A stretch of DNA of 64,000 nt from Buddleja alternifolia (taxonomy: Eukaryota; Streptophyta; Magnoliopsida; Lamiales; Scrophulariaceae), in contig CM033393.1 of the NCBI GenBank assembly GCA_019426215.1, forward strand, positions 9,086,046 through 9,150,045, in the 5' to 3' direction. A program made the position numbers and the translations under genes. Of the stretch, positions 46,491 through 58,756 are shown one piece after another. How positions within the stretch are numbered: the stretch's first letter is position 1; each line of letters begins with the position of its first letter. Under the pieces are notes generated by a model, which was given only the letters and a program-made list of their open reading frames with translations, ran no database searches and was not told the origin of the DNA.

Positions 46491-48711
46491 TTTAGAGAGT
46501 AGTTATCAAACTGCAAGAAATACCAAGATTATCAATTAGATGCTTTATATTGTTTAAAACAAGTAATCATAAAGGACTTGTACAATTACTTGTCTCCCAC
46601 TATTTATCTAAATTATTATACTCCCACTGCAATAATCGAAAACCTCGCTGGATTGGTTTCATAGTGAGTGATTGAGGTCCTCAATGTCTATATGGGTTGC
46701 AAGCTTTTTCGATATATGGCCCATTTAGAAATTGAGGTGGCACCTAGTGCCAGTTAAACCATTTAACGATTCAATCCATTTGTCTTATGAATCACTTAAC
46801 CACAACCTTTTTCGATATATGGGTGGTGATTCATCTAAGTCTATTCCCATCAACTCATGTCAGTCTAACAATTTAATCTCGCCTTGCAACCTTTTTCGAT
46901 ATATGCGGCGAAATTCGCTTCAACCGAAAGCATCTAATGCACTAAACAAGATCAAGCATATTACCTTCATATATGACCCCCTAATACCGGGAAGGTGTCA
47001 TATACAAGATGCAGCCATCTCATTCTAAAGTTTGATGGAGAGCCAGGATATCAAATACCCTGTACTTATTTATTATTATTTGATATAGGGAGATTTAATA
47101 ACTTTGATAGTTATTATGATTTGGGTTTCACTTTGCACATTAATTTATTAAGCACTATTTATGGAAATGCATTAGAAAAACACCTAGCAATTTCTAACAA
47201 CACACACACATGTATGGGCTTTTATCTAGATTGTCTCGAGCCAACGAGTCAATCGGGGAGAGGTTTTAATCTATTACAAAAGAGATTCTTGAATCCGCTC
47301 CAAAGCTTGCCACTGTCTTCTCTTTTTATTGGACCTATCTAATATTTTTATTACAATGGTACATGCCTATACAATTGATCTAATTAAAAATAAAGATTCA
47401 AACTGGGGGCTCAAATTCCGGCCCAATACAAACTAGATACTAAAAAGAAATCAACCCTAAGCCCATACGAGGTGTTACCATCACATAAGGATAAAAGGAG
47501 CACATAATCAAATTAAACACGTATGTGATTATTATTAAATTTTATTTAATATTTAATTAAATCTAATTTAATTTATATTCAAGAATAAATCAAATTTATT
47601 TTGAATTTGAATGTTAATGGGCCAAACCCAAACATTTTACTTTAATTCAATTAAAGTGGACTTTATCAAATAGAGCCCAATTACGGGTGAAATAATTTAA
47701 AAGCTAAATTAAACTCTAATCTAAATCAAATTCCAAAGTGACTTGGATCAACCCTATTTAACTTAATGCACAAAATAAAACAAGCCCAACAAGCTTTATT
47801 TGGTTATCTAAATCCAATTTAAACACCAAGGATTAAATTTGATGATTAATGTTAAGCGGCTAATAAATCAAAATTATGCCTTAGGAAAATCCAATTTTCC
47901 AAACAAACTAATTAAAATTAAATCTAATTTAATCTCTATTAAAATCTAATTTTAAATAAAGTAATGAAATATAAATCTAATTTAATTTTCAATTAAAATT
48001 CAATTTTAAAATTGAAAAAGATTTTATGGGGATTTTAATTTTAAAATTAATCCACAAAAAAAATAATTTTAAAAATGCTAATGGGGCTTGAGCCCAATTT
48101 TATTTTCAAAATCGTCGACTAGGTTCCAAATACATCTAATGGACTAAACGGATCAAGCCCCAATTTAAAATAAAATAAAATTTAAACTTGTAGGATTAAA
48201 GATCCGGGCCCGACCCAAACATAAATTAAAAAATTACCCGTCGGGCTAACCCGACGCACGGCGTTGCCAGCTTCACTTGCACACATGCACGGCACGGCAG
48301 ATCGTACTGCGTTGTGCGACGCGCTGCCAGGCTGAACAATTTAATGAGGCTAGGCATCGTCGCACGATGCGGCCAGGCCGTGTCATGCGGCACAGTTAGG
48401 CCGCACTGTACAACGGCGCGAAGGCTATCGCCGCCGGCTTTGACGTGCCGACGGCTATTTTTCGGCGATCCCATCATGGTCTCACCTCACCTTTTCAATC
48501 GAATAATTTGATCATCAAAAACCCAATAGTTTAAACATGCAAAAATTAAATCATAACACCCAATTTTTATGTTTTTGCATACAATACGAAAAAACATAAA
48601 AAACTCCTATTAATATTCGTCTAACATATAAATATTCATATCATGCATTCATATTTATCAAACAACATAAATGCATGTAGGCATGAAGAAATTATCAAAA
48701 ACCATGAAACT
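46491..48711 (-). other. Copia-C 5' leader
   Basis: Long non-coding leader, AT-rich, with three or four TTTTTCGATATATG repeats at 46705-46905. A GC-rich segment at about 48235-48480 sits close to the PBS and mirrors the GC-rich block in the Copia-A leader. No gene was found. Confidence 0.55.
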
Positions 48712-48723
48712 GGCTCTGATACG
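48712..48723 (-). promoter_or_regulatory. Copia-C primer binding site, altered
   Basis: On the minus strand CGTATCAGAGCC follows the LTR. It keeps TATCAGAGC of the initiator-tRNA site, with changes at its first bases. Confidence 0.75.
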
Positions 48724-48725
48724 AC

Positions 48726-49303
48726 TGTTGTGAATCGAACCAATGGATAAAATTTTTAATCGATTCACATAGCCCAGACTCAATTCATGTTTTTGATAGT
48801 TTTGAAATCACAAAAGATATCAAGAATAGGTTGTAATCTAATTACGTTTTTCGATGAAAAATAAAAGCCTAGCCTTTTGATGAGAAGCAATGGATCCTTC
48901 CTTCCTCTAGATAATCACTCGAAAGATGACCTTCAAATCTTGAAGCTCGACTTCCTCTACCTCAAACTGGGTTGGGTGCCTTTTGGTTTATGTGGAAGTT
49001 CAAGGATTTGTGTTTTACCACTTTTCACTCTCCAAGATGAAAAATTGACTTGAATTATGATCTTAGTTAAAGACTACTCCTTGACTAAGGAGACTGGGGG
49101 GGGGGGGGGATCTGAGCCTAGGGATAGGTGTACTGGGCTTTTTCTTACTTCAAACCCAGTGTTAAGTATTTAATTAATATTCTCAGTCCAATCCAACTGG
49201 TAATTAATTAAATACTATTTTTTTTATTAATAGTACTCTATTAATTCTAAATTAATAATACCATACCATTAATATTTATTGAATAAAATAACTTAATTAC
49301 AAT
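48726..49303 (-). repeat. Copia-C 5' LTR, left piece
   Basis: Homologous to 40911-41515. It is interrupted at ACAAT (49299-49303) by element D and continues at 57449. Confidence 0.88.
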
Positions 49304-50813
49304 TGGTGGTCCCAAGTGGCATACGAAAGGGTCTAAAAGGGGGGGGGGTGAATAGACCCTGAAGTTTTTTTCGACTTCAAAACTTCGTATCACTTTTAAA
49401 GATTAGAACGCTTAGGCAACTGAGCACTTGGGTCAGAAGCTTCAGCAAAGATAACTTAGACTTAGTAATTTTAGCAATTTACCAAAGTAGGGTAATGCTT
49501 AGATTGCTTAATCAAGGTTAGCACAGTGGAAATGATTTTTAAGGACTTAGCGTTCGTTTTGGTTAAATAGTCACTTAGCAGATTTACTTGTCTTTTTCAA
49601 AATAAGTAAGGAAATATAAAGTAAGAGAATAATGAAAGTAAATGACACAACATATATAAGGTTCACTGGGTGATGTAATCCCAGCTACGCCCTTCTTCTC
49701 CTTTTTCACTAGGAGGGAATTTACTAAGTTGATTTTCAAAGAATCATACAAAATCTTCTACAAGATAGTAAATAGGTGAAAATGATCTTGGGCTCCTTGA
49801 TCACACAGATTTCAGAACCAATGAAGATCTTCTTCTACAAGTTTCTCTCACTCAGAAATAATGTCTGTAAGGGGTTTCAACAACTTTCTCACTCAGATGA
49901 AACGTTGAAGGTTTTGTCACAAGGGTTTGTTTGTTTTTGAAAGATCAAACAACTTGGAATATCTCAGTAGGAATTTAGGTTTTTTTTTTGGAAGATGTTT
50001 GAGATATTTGTGACTGTCTGGAATGTATGTAAAAAGCATGAAGAATTTTGGCTATGGAGTTTCTAAACTTTTTCTTTGAAAGAGAATTTCAGCAAAATTT
50101 TCTTGTGCATGTACGTATGTCTCTATTGTTATTTTTTATAGGGTTTGCTGGAAGTAAGGTATTTATAGGCTTTTCTTGGAAATTTTCCGTTGGACACATG
50201 TACGAGCGTGCCTTTCACGTGGCGCGTGATTCTACCTTTTCTTTGACATTCTTGAAATCTTGCTGGTTTCGATTGGACGGGAGCAGCTAAAACTCTAAAT
50301 TGCTGACAGTCTATTCAAAAGGTGGCTTGTCCACAAGTCAAATAGCTTATCACATTTAATGCACTTATCACGCATTTAATGCATTTAAATTTATGTCCCG
50401 TTGGAAATAAATGTCCGTTGAATGATTGGATTTAAGTCCTTCATGACTTGAGAATTTATTTCAGGTGAATCTGATACTGATCACTAGAGTGCTTTGAGGG
50501 TTGGATCCATAAATCCTGAAATAGTCCTTTAGCGTTTGACAATCACTAAGAACAAATCTTCATCTTCTTTTGACTTCAGACTCTGATCTTCAACTTCTTC
50601 TCTAATAGGCTCACCTAGAATTCTATTAGCGATTCGGTATCTAATACTTAGTCGAAAATCTATAAAGATAAAAGTTACAAGCCTAATCAAAATTACAAAC
50701 TTTCAAACGCTTATACGATTGATCTATGAAACATAAACTTATATTATATTTTGGGGTCTAACATAAAATCCTATCTTGTCATCATCAAAACATCTAACCT
50801 GAAATTCCTAACA
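49304..50813 (-). repeat. Element D 3' LTR
   Basis: Ends TG(G)TGGTCCC and ATTCCTAACA on the plus strand. A TATA box (TATAAATA on minus, 50160-50167) gives the transcription direction. A hairpin with an inner G-run lies at 49328-49358. Confidence 0.88.
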
Positions 50814-50982
50814 ATTTTCCCCTTTTTGATGATGTCAAGACCTTTAACTCTTATAACTCTTTTATAGTTTAAGAGTTTTTAAAGAAAAGCCCAAATAAGT
50901 ATAAGTTAGCATTTGGAAAGTTAGTAAAGTTAGCTTAGCCTCAACAAGGTGTTTCAGCGTTGAATCATTCATTCATATAATT

Positions 50983-53900
50983 TCAAGCAAAGTATACAAA
51001 TGATTGTGCTGAAGATAAAGAATTTAAAACAAGAACAGCAAGAATGAAGCAATTTCTTCTTTCTCGCTTAAGCCTTTCTTCTCCTTGATAGATTTCATTT
51101 GCTAGGTCGAGGAGGTGTCGATCAATGTATAACATCGTAGAGTACTGTACTTCATCAAAGTCATGTCTTCTCTGTTTAGCGCTTTCCTTTAATTCTAAAA
51201 ATCTTTCCACCCAATCTCTCGGAGGGATTTCAAGTTCTCGGATCAAGTCATGGTAAATGTCTTGTCTTCGATCATTGGTAGATTTCCAGTTTAAAGGTCA
51301 TCTAAGCGGTCCGACATAAGGATGAAATCCCTTACTCTCCAAAAAGTCGATGTCCAAGTCCGGAAGCAAGTACCTTCCTTGATAATATCTTGGCTTTTTC
51401 TTTTTAGTTAGCATCTTCTTTATGCTCACTATTTTATCAAACATTGATTGCCAGTGTTTATTATTTGTTTTAGATATTGCCTCGGACTTTTCTTTATATT
51501 CCCCCTTCTTGACATCAGCAAAGTATGTCTTCAAGTCAGCGATATCTCGGCGCATAAGCCTGAATTCAACCAAAAGGGCAACTTGGGCAGCAATACTTTG
51601 AGAAGCTTGATCGAAAGTAGTATGTCGCTCAGTATCAGCTGAAGCATTCTGTGCAAGCGTTCAGTTGAATTCTTCGGAAAGCGAAGTGATCAGCGGTGAT
51701 ATGGTATCCATAGCTACGATTGTGCTCTTTGAAGCAGCGTTGGAAATATCACGTCTTCGAGTGTCAAAAATAATTCGGACTTGTCTATCAGCTGTATCAA
51801 AAATCTTTGAGCAAGAACCCTCGGTGTTGTTAAGTGAGTTCCGTACTGCTTTTCTGAAATCTCGAGCGTTTGGATCACTATCCAAGTCCGAGTCCGAGGA
51901 GGAGCTCTTAGGAGAAGGATTGAGTCCATAAGAGCTAGAAACTGCAGCCTTTCCTTTGGTTTTATCGCGAATAAAAGGATCTTCAGCAATTTTAGCTGAA
52001 CTTCGTCTATCGCTAAGACAAGCGATTGAGTAGCTGCCTCAATCTGAACTCTTTGTTCAACAAGAGGAACCTCGACTACTGGATCGCTGGGGGCAACTTC
52101 TATTTGCATTTCAGCGTCCGAGGGATGAGCGATTTCCACAGCAGGAGTTTGATCCTCTTCTATTTCAACAATCCTGGTGGAAGGAGAAGGATTTTCAATA
52201 GCAATGACCCAGAGTGGGCCAATCGCTTCAATCACATGCCTTGGACTTATCAAGTTGGTCTACGGAATAAAGAATATAGCGTCTTCGCGCTCTTCATTGC
52301 TTAGTGCAAGTTGCACTCCTTCTGGAAGATCAACTCCTGAAGTATAAGAGTTGTAGAAGTCCAAAAGAAAAGGCATTAGGGCTTGAGCTGCTTCTTGGTC
52401 CACTGGCCTGATTAGCGAAATCATCTTGGCCACTTGAATGTTCTGTTCACAAAAGAGCACAGGGTGAAAATTGTATCCTCGAAAGTTGCTTAGCCCTGAA
52501 TAGTGGTTGAAAGTGATATCCAACGCTTGTGCATTTTCTATCAATGCTCTTTTGTCTCGGTAGAATTCAGCAAACTCAGCGTGTTCATCAGCAACATTGA
52601 CACAGATTTCAGTTTGTCCTGGAAGAAGCGGCTGTTTACTTGAGGAGCTTTCTTCATTCAAATCTGGAAAGATGCGCTGAACAAACGCTTGATGGGGGTC
52701 AAACACATAGTGTCCGCCTTAACTGAATAAGGCTAGCTGTTGGCGGATGTAGCTCTCGATAGGTTGCCTGTAAACTGCTAGATCACTAACATTTCCGGCA
52801 ATATGCTGACGCTGATGAAGTAAAATGTAGCAAACCCTCGTCTTCTGTATTCTATTCCAAATTCAAATAAGAATGGATATCTCACAAGTTCGTCATGAGT
52901 ATAGAAGTGTAAAACGAACTCTTCAGCCCATCTGGCTGTATACATCATCCATCGCTTGCCAAGCTTGTTAGCGTTCTTCTGATATTTTCTGGCAGCAAGG
53001 AATTTATCAAAGCGTTCTAATTCATCATCGTAATCCTCAACCCATAATCTTGCAAGGTATTCTCTGGCTTCATCTTCTATCCACGAGTTAACTGGATTTG
53101 GACGCTCAGCAACAATCGGTCCTTTTCCTTTCCAAAGCTTAAGTAGATTAGGAGAGAGAGCATTCTGAGGAGATTTGACGACTAATGGAAGAGTTGAGTA
53201 TCGAATCCTGTTGAGATCCTCTTCATTGTGGTTTTTAAGCCAATCGCCCATGTGGGGATTTTTGAAAACAATTTTGTTTGATTGAAGAGGGTAAAAGGAC
53301 TCATCAGAGCTACCGGTGAAATTACAACGTGCTTGGTCAAAATCTGTTATGTTGATCGCTGGTCCTCGAATACACTCAATGCGGATTGAAGACGCTCCAG
53401 ATTGTAAAGACCCAGGTCGGCGAATCGCTCGAAGAATTTAAACTTGTCAGTATTGGAAACATCAGGCTTATGAAGAGTATTTTGAAAGTTGATTTCTAAT
53501 TCAGCAAGCGTCTGAGTGTCTCGTTCTCTAGAGGCGTAATAAAATTCAACTTCGGTAGAATATCCTCAATGAAAGAAATCGATGACACGAGGAGGAGATC
53601 CAGTTGGAGTAGGAGCAAAGGCAATTTCTTTTGTTGGAATAGGAGCCACTTCTATCGACCGCTCAGCGTGTAGAGTCACTTCACTGACTGGAGATGTTTC
53701 AGCGTCAGGAAGAACTTGAGCTACTTCTTTAGCGATATCCACAACAGATGCCAGATCAACATCTACTTCAATGGGAACCTCTGAAGATGGGGGTGCATCA
53801 GCGTTTGGTGCATCTTGAGCTGATACAAGTGAGCGTTTGAGAAAAGCAAGAAAAATTTCTACTTAGTAGAAATTACAAATAAGATACTACAATGCTTACC

Positions 53901-55322
53901 CTGAGGACTATCATCGACTTTGTCAGTCGCTTGATATGTTTTCCTCAGGCACCTGAACAACTTCTTCTGGATCTAAATCTAGAAAAGAAGTGATAGGATC
54001 AGCACGGATGGGAATATTTGCTTCACACTCAGCTAAAAAAGGTTTTATCCTAGCGTTAGATACTTAGAAACTAACGAGGAAAGGATAAACTACTTTGCTT
54101 TGCACAAGTACTTACCCCAAACACTAAAAAGCCTCTCAGATTGAGCATAGGCTTTAGGATCTGAGCTGATTTCTGGAACAGCGTCAGACTGAGATGGAAC
54201 ACTCGTTGGTTCTTCAAGCGCTGGCTCTGCTGGAGTACGCCTTAGGGCAAGCGGTTCTTCTTCTACCTCAGCTTCTTCTTCTTCTAGTGAGAAGTGAAAC
54301 ACTAGAGGGGGAGATGGTGATTTGGGAAAAGGAGAAGGAGACTTCTGTTTCTTCTTGGGCTCCGGCTTCGGCTTCTACTTCTTTGATGGCTCAGGGACTT
54401 TCAAGACTAGCTTTTTTTTAGGTCGCTTGACCACCACTGCCTCTTCTGATGAAGATGATGAAGACGATGAAGACGATGTAGCTTTCTCTACATCATCGCT
54501 ACGAACAGTTTCGTTGGTACGAAGTCGCTCGGGCTCTTTCTTGGGAACCACTGCACCACCCCGACGCTTGGGTTTTAGCTACTCGCCAATCATCTTCTTG
54601 CCATAGAACTTAAGCGTAGGGATCCTCTTTCCAGCGGTGTTAACAAATCCGCCAGCGATTAAAATATGACTCAACACAATACCGTAAGGCTTGGGATTAA
54701 CGGATGTGGCCATCGCTGCCTTGAAGTGATTAAAAATATAAAGCGACCAGTTGACTTGTAACTTGGTCAAAATAGCAAGCATCATTTTATACTGAATATT
54801 AGTAATTTTATCGAAAGTGCCTTTCCTGCACTCTACCATCTTCGCACAGATGTCAGCAAGAATTACGTATTCACCCTTCAAATCATTTTCCTTGAAGTTG
54901 GGTTCATATGTGGCTTCAATTTCGTCCTTTTTGATCAGTGCCCATACTTTGGTGGCGTCTCCAAGATTGATGTCTTCAACTTCTCCTTCTTCGTTTGGTA
55001 ACTGTAGTAAAGATGACATCGGTTGGGGAGTGAGAATGAAGGTTTCTCGGGCAGAAGGGAAAGTGCAAGAAATGGAGTTTCCATCTTCTGAGACTTTGGC
55101 GTTCTGGAAAAAGAAAAGAGTTTCTTCCTCATAGATGTTTGAAAAAGAGATAATCACTTCACGCAAACCAGATTCCTGGACCAGTGGAAGAACAGTCCTT
55201 AAAAGAAAATTCTGGTTATCAAAGAGATAGTCCCAGTTGATAAGAAATCGGGCATTGACAGTGACTGGTTTTGGGGTTTTGGAAGATTTTCCGGTAGCAG
55301 ACTTGGATGATTTGGGTGCCAT
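50983..55322 (-). pseudogene. Long intron-containing gene inside element D, function unknown
   Basis: The ATG is at 55320-55322 (MAPKSSKSATGKSSK, basic start). Exon 1 to 54116 has a 200-residue globular part (INWDYLFDNQNFLLRTVLP, PYGIVLSHILIAGGF) that weakly recalls the 'putative plant transposon protein' domain, then a Ser/Glu-rich linker with KRPKKKLVLK (NLS-like). Introns 54033-54115 and 53820-53899 are GT-AG and fit the flanking frames. Exon 3 follows with frames at 53251-52778 (WARLW-like acidic part WVEDYDDELERFDKF), 52706-52260, 52253-51900, 51885-51661 and 51573-50983, the last Lys/Glu-rich. Lesions include TAG near 54580 and near 54380, a 1-bp shift near 53930, TGA near 53566 and TGA at 51298. 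The total exceeds 1,200 codons. I cannot name the product. Confidence 0.72.
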
Positions 55323-55439
55323 TGATGAAAGGTTAAAGATTTTGTGAGAGAGAAAAAGTTTTTGCCTTGAGAGAGAATGAGATTTTACAGCAAAGAGAAT
55401 TTGGGAGTGATAAAGTTTGGCTGTAAAAACTTTGAACGA

Positions 55440-55447
55440 TTTATATA
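55440..55447 (-). promoter_or_regulatory. TATA box of the element D internal gene
   Basis: TATATAAA on the minus strand, 118 bp before the ATG. The leader between them is rich in CTCTCTC and TTTTTC, like many plant 5' UTRs. Confidence 0.6.
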
Positions 55448-55449
55448 GA

Positions 55450-56137
55450 GGCAAAAATAACTTCTCAGTTGCTTGGATTAATTCCACGTGTTAAGTTATT
55501 AATTTTGAAAATTAAAATATTCAAATCTGAGCCGTTTACTCATAAATACGGATGTCAAAAAGTGCGGTGAAATAGGTTAACTACTGTAAAATATAAAGTT
55601 TTGGGATCCGCAGTTACTTTTTGAAAACGTTGGAAAATTTTGAAATTTTCAGCGTGAGTTACATGTGCCTGATAGTACACTGACACGTACTCAGACATGT
55701 GCAGTCACTGACCGCCTAGGTTTTAGATAGGAAGTATTAACCGTCAGTTTGATTTGATAGGCACGTGTGGGCAGTTGTCAAATCTGATCTTTTGGACTTA
55801 TCCACACGACATCTTTAGCGATGAAAATTATGCATGGATTTAAAAAAAATACTTAATGTTAAGTGGAAATATTCTTAAACGCTAAAGTCTCTTTGATACA
55901 AATCAATCACTTGAGTTTTTGAAGAATATTTTCATTTTAATTTTATTAGAGATTGATTTTGTTATGCACAAAGTATAAACGCTACTGATCAATGCAAAAA
56001 TTTTCAAAGTCAATTTTTGACCACAGTCACTTATAAATCTGACAAGTACAATTTTAAAGTTCCCCCTAAAATTGATAACTTATTCAATTTTGAAAGACAT
56101 GCTTTAGACATAAACATAAAGTGGATTCCCCCTAAAT
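55450..56137 (-). other. Region between the element D 5' LTR and its gene
   Basis: AT-rich, and no gene was found. TTCCCCCTAAA occurs twice (about 56060 and 56127), like a duplicated polypurine tract; this suggests that the PBS region was replaced by a rearranged end. Confidence 0.5.
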
Positions 56138-57443
56138 TGTATGCCTATAAGTGAGGGTCTAGAAGGGGGGGGGGGGTTTGAATAGACCCTGAAAAATAGT
56201 CGCTTAGCAGATTTACTTGTCTTTTTCAAAATAAGTAAGGAAATATAAAGTAAGACAATAATGAAAGTAAATGACACAAGATATATAGGGTTCACTGGGT
56301 GATGTAATCACAGCTACACCCTTCTTATTCTTTTTCACTTGGAGGGAATTTACTAAGTTGATTTTCAAAGAATCACACAGAATCTTCTACAAGATAGTAA
56401 ATAGGTGAAAATGATCTTGGGCTCCTTGATCATACAGATTTCAGCACCAATGAAGATCTTCTTCTACAAGCTTCTCTCACTCAGAAATAATGCCTGTAAG
56501 GGGTTTCAACAGCTTTCTTACTCAGATGAAAGGTTGAAGCTTTTGTCACAAGGGTTTGTTTATTTTTGGAAAGATCAAACAACTTGGAATATTTCAGTTG
56601 GAGTTTAGGTTTCTTCTTTGGAAGATGTTTGAGATATTTGTGACTGTCTGGAATGTATGTAAAAAGCTTGAAAATTTTTGGCTATGGAGTTTCTAAGCTT
56701 TTTCTTTGAAAGAGAATTTTAGCAAAATTTTCTTGTGCATGTACGTATGTCTCTATTGTTATTTTTTATAGGGTTTGCTGGAAGTAAGGTATTTATGGGC
56801 TTTTCTTGGAAATTGTCCGTTGGACATATGTAGGAGCGTGCCTTTCACGTGACACATGATTCTACCTTTTCTCTGACATTCCTGAAATCTTGCTGGTTCC
56901 GATTGGACGGGAACAACTAAAACTCTGAATTTCTGACAGTCTAATCAAATGGTGGCTGGTCCACAAGTCAAATAGCGTATCACATTTAATGCACTTATCA
57001 AGCATTTAAGGCATTTGAATTTATTTCCAGTTGGAAATAAATGTCCGTTGAATGATTGCATTTAAGTCCTTCATGACGTGAGAATTTATTTCGGGTGAAT
57101 CTGATACTGATCACTAGAGTGCTTTGAGCGCTTGATCCATAAATCCAGAAATAGTCCTTTAGCGTTTGACAGTCGCTAAGAACAAATCTTCATCTTCTGT
57201 TGACTTGAAACGCTGATCTTCAACTTCTTCTCTAATAGACTCACCTGGAATTCTATTAGCGATTCGGTATCTAATACTTAGTCTAAAATCTATAAAGATA
57301 AAAATTACAAGCCTAATCAAAATTACAAACTTTCAAACGCTTATACAATTGATCTATGAAACATAAACTTACATTATATTTTGGTGTCTAACATAAAACC
57401 CCATCTTGTCATCATCAAAGCATCTAACAAGAAATTCCTAACA
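56138..57443 (-). repeat. Element D 5' LTR, with internal deletion
   Basis: It matches the 3' LTR from about 49568 on at roughly 95 percent by eye. About 195 bp between the G-run hairpin (56154-56192) and the TAGTC(G/A)CTTAGCAG block are missing, and the edge itself is degraded (TGTATGCC in place of TGTTGGTCCC). Confidence 0.82.
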
Positions 57444-57448
57444 ACAAT

Positions 57449-58484
57449 AATTAAATATATTTATTATAATCAATACTTATCCCTTTTGATAATTTCCACT
57501 CCAAGTGAAATTACCAAAATACCCTTCAAAAAATAGAACTCCTTTACTCTATCATCTTTATGTAACGTGACTCTGTAGCCTCGTCTTGATTGGCATTGGG
57601 AGGATTCCAAGGATATAGTTATCACTAAGTCATCCCGTGAAGCTATACCGAAACCCAATCAAGTACGAGATGAATTTTTCATCACAAACCTTTATGTTAT
57701 AAATACCATATGAGTATAAACTCTTCACTGACGCACCCCGATCAAGTAACAGTCATGGAATGTCAAACTCATAAAACTTGATATTGTACTTGATAATCAT
57801 ACTGTGTAAAATTAACAAACTGCCCTTCATATCCAATATAAGTAGTCATTAATGCTTTGGCAAAAGACTTTAATTTCACAACACCTATGACGTACAGGTT
57901 GCTTCTCATTTACTTTCGAGACAGTGAATCCCCTATTGGCAGTCCATTTCCCAATGTCAAACACACAAATTGAATCGTACTTTGAGGTCGACCCTACCAA
58001 CTGATGATTCGGCCTAACTACTCTAATAACTTATTCAATGGTATGAGCACAATGTGAATCACTTCTCAGGTCTAAAGTTCACTCATACTTTCGTAACGGT
58101 AATCCTCATCTTTGACTGTCACTGAGTAAAAACCCATGTGATAGGATTACAACGAGTTGTGTTCGAATATGTTAACTCTGTTAACAATATTCATGACACC
58201 TGCTCCCACTATCCAATCAGTGTGAGACTTAGCACTTTCCTTGTCAAAGTAAGTGTCATATGAGTCGAATCTAAACGCCCAATTTAGATTCTTTGACTTG
58301 CGAACCGTCTTTATAAGATCAAGCACTTAACTAAACCAGTGCTCCTACTTATCAAATAATTAGTGATGAATACAGCTCGATCGTAAGGACCTATTTGTTC
58401 AATACATTGAATGCCATGATTAGATTTATAGGAACAAACTCAATGCCTTTTATTAACCAATAATAATGTTCATAAAATATAAAT
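57449..58484 (-). repeat. Copia-C 5' LTR, right piece, truncated
   Basis: It continues the LTR after element D and stops at 58484 inside AATATAAATA. The last about 60-100 bp present in the 3' LTR (to 42591) are missing. Confidence 0.85.
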
Positions 58485-58501
58485 AAAACAAATCCAAACA
58501 A

Positions 58502-58735
58502 TGGTGTGACAACAATGGTGCCATCGCGCAAGCTAGGGAACCAAGGTCTCAAAACAAATCCAAACAAATAAAGAAGAGATATCACATAATTCAAGAAATC
58601 GCTGGAAGATGTGACATTTTCATACAGAAAATAGACTCAGCGGACAACGTGGTTGACCCACTCACTAAGCCATTAGCGCAGGCGGTGCTAGAGCGACATC
58701 TTGAGAAGATGGGTATTAGATATCATGGAAATTAG
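58502..58735 (+). pseudogene. Copia-A RNase H, C-terminal end
   Basis: An open frame from WCDNNGAIAQA through RYHIIQEIAGRCDI and VVDPLTKPLAQAVLERHLEK to TAG. It is the end of Copia pol. The preceding roughly 100 residues of RNase H are absent at the Copia-C junction. Confidence 0.92.
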
Positions 58736-58744
58736 CATTAAGTG

Positions 58745-58755
58745 CAAGTGGGAGA
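58745..58755 (+). promoter_or_regulatory. Copia-A polypurine tract
   Basis: CAAGTGGGAGA directly precedes the 3' LTR, as in related Copia elements. Confidence 0.78.
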
Positions 58756-58756
58756 T

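Larger units (their letters stand above)
49304..57443 (-). mobile_element. Element D: LTR element without gag-pol, carrying an intron-containing gene
   Basis: Perfect target duplication ACAAT at 49299-49303 and 57444-57448. LTRs are at 49304-50813 and about 56138-57443. A polypurine tract, AAAAAGGGGAAAA (minus strand, about 50815-50828), fixes the left LTR as the 3' one. The LTRs belong to the same family as those of E, which has a Copia gag start, but the 5.3-kb interior shows no gag, protease, RT, RNase H or integrase. It fits the description of a large retrotransposon derivative (LARD) moved in trans. The right (5') LTR has lost about 195 bp near its inner end, and no PBS is recognisable. 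Confidence 0.88.
40911..58484 (-). mobile_element. Copia-C: Ty1/Copia element nested in Copia-A
   Basis: The element reads leftward: 5' LTR on the right (48726-49303 and 57449-58484, split by element D), PBS, leader, gag, pol and 3' LTR on the left (40911-42591). Its right end is missing about 100 bp of LTR, and at the same junction about 300 bp of Copia-A pol are missing. The two LTR copies differ at roughly 10 percent in a hand-compared stretch. All genes are broken. Confidence 0.88.

Noticed and set aside
51661..51931. Plus-strand open frames opposite the element D gene
   Set aside because: Shadows of the minus-strand gene, whose frames, introns and TATA box agree with one another.
54194..54606. 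Plus-strand Leu/Ser-rich frames
   Set aside because: Antisense shadows of the Glu/Ser-rich linker of the element D gene.
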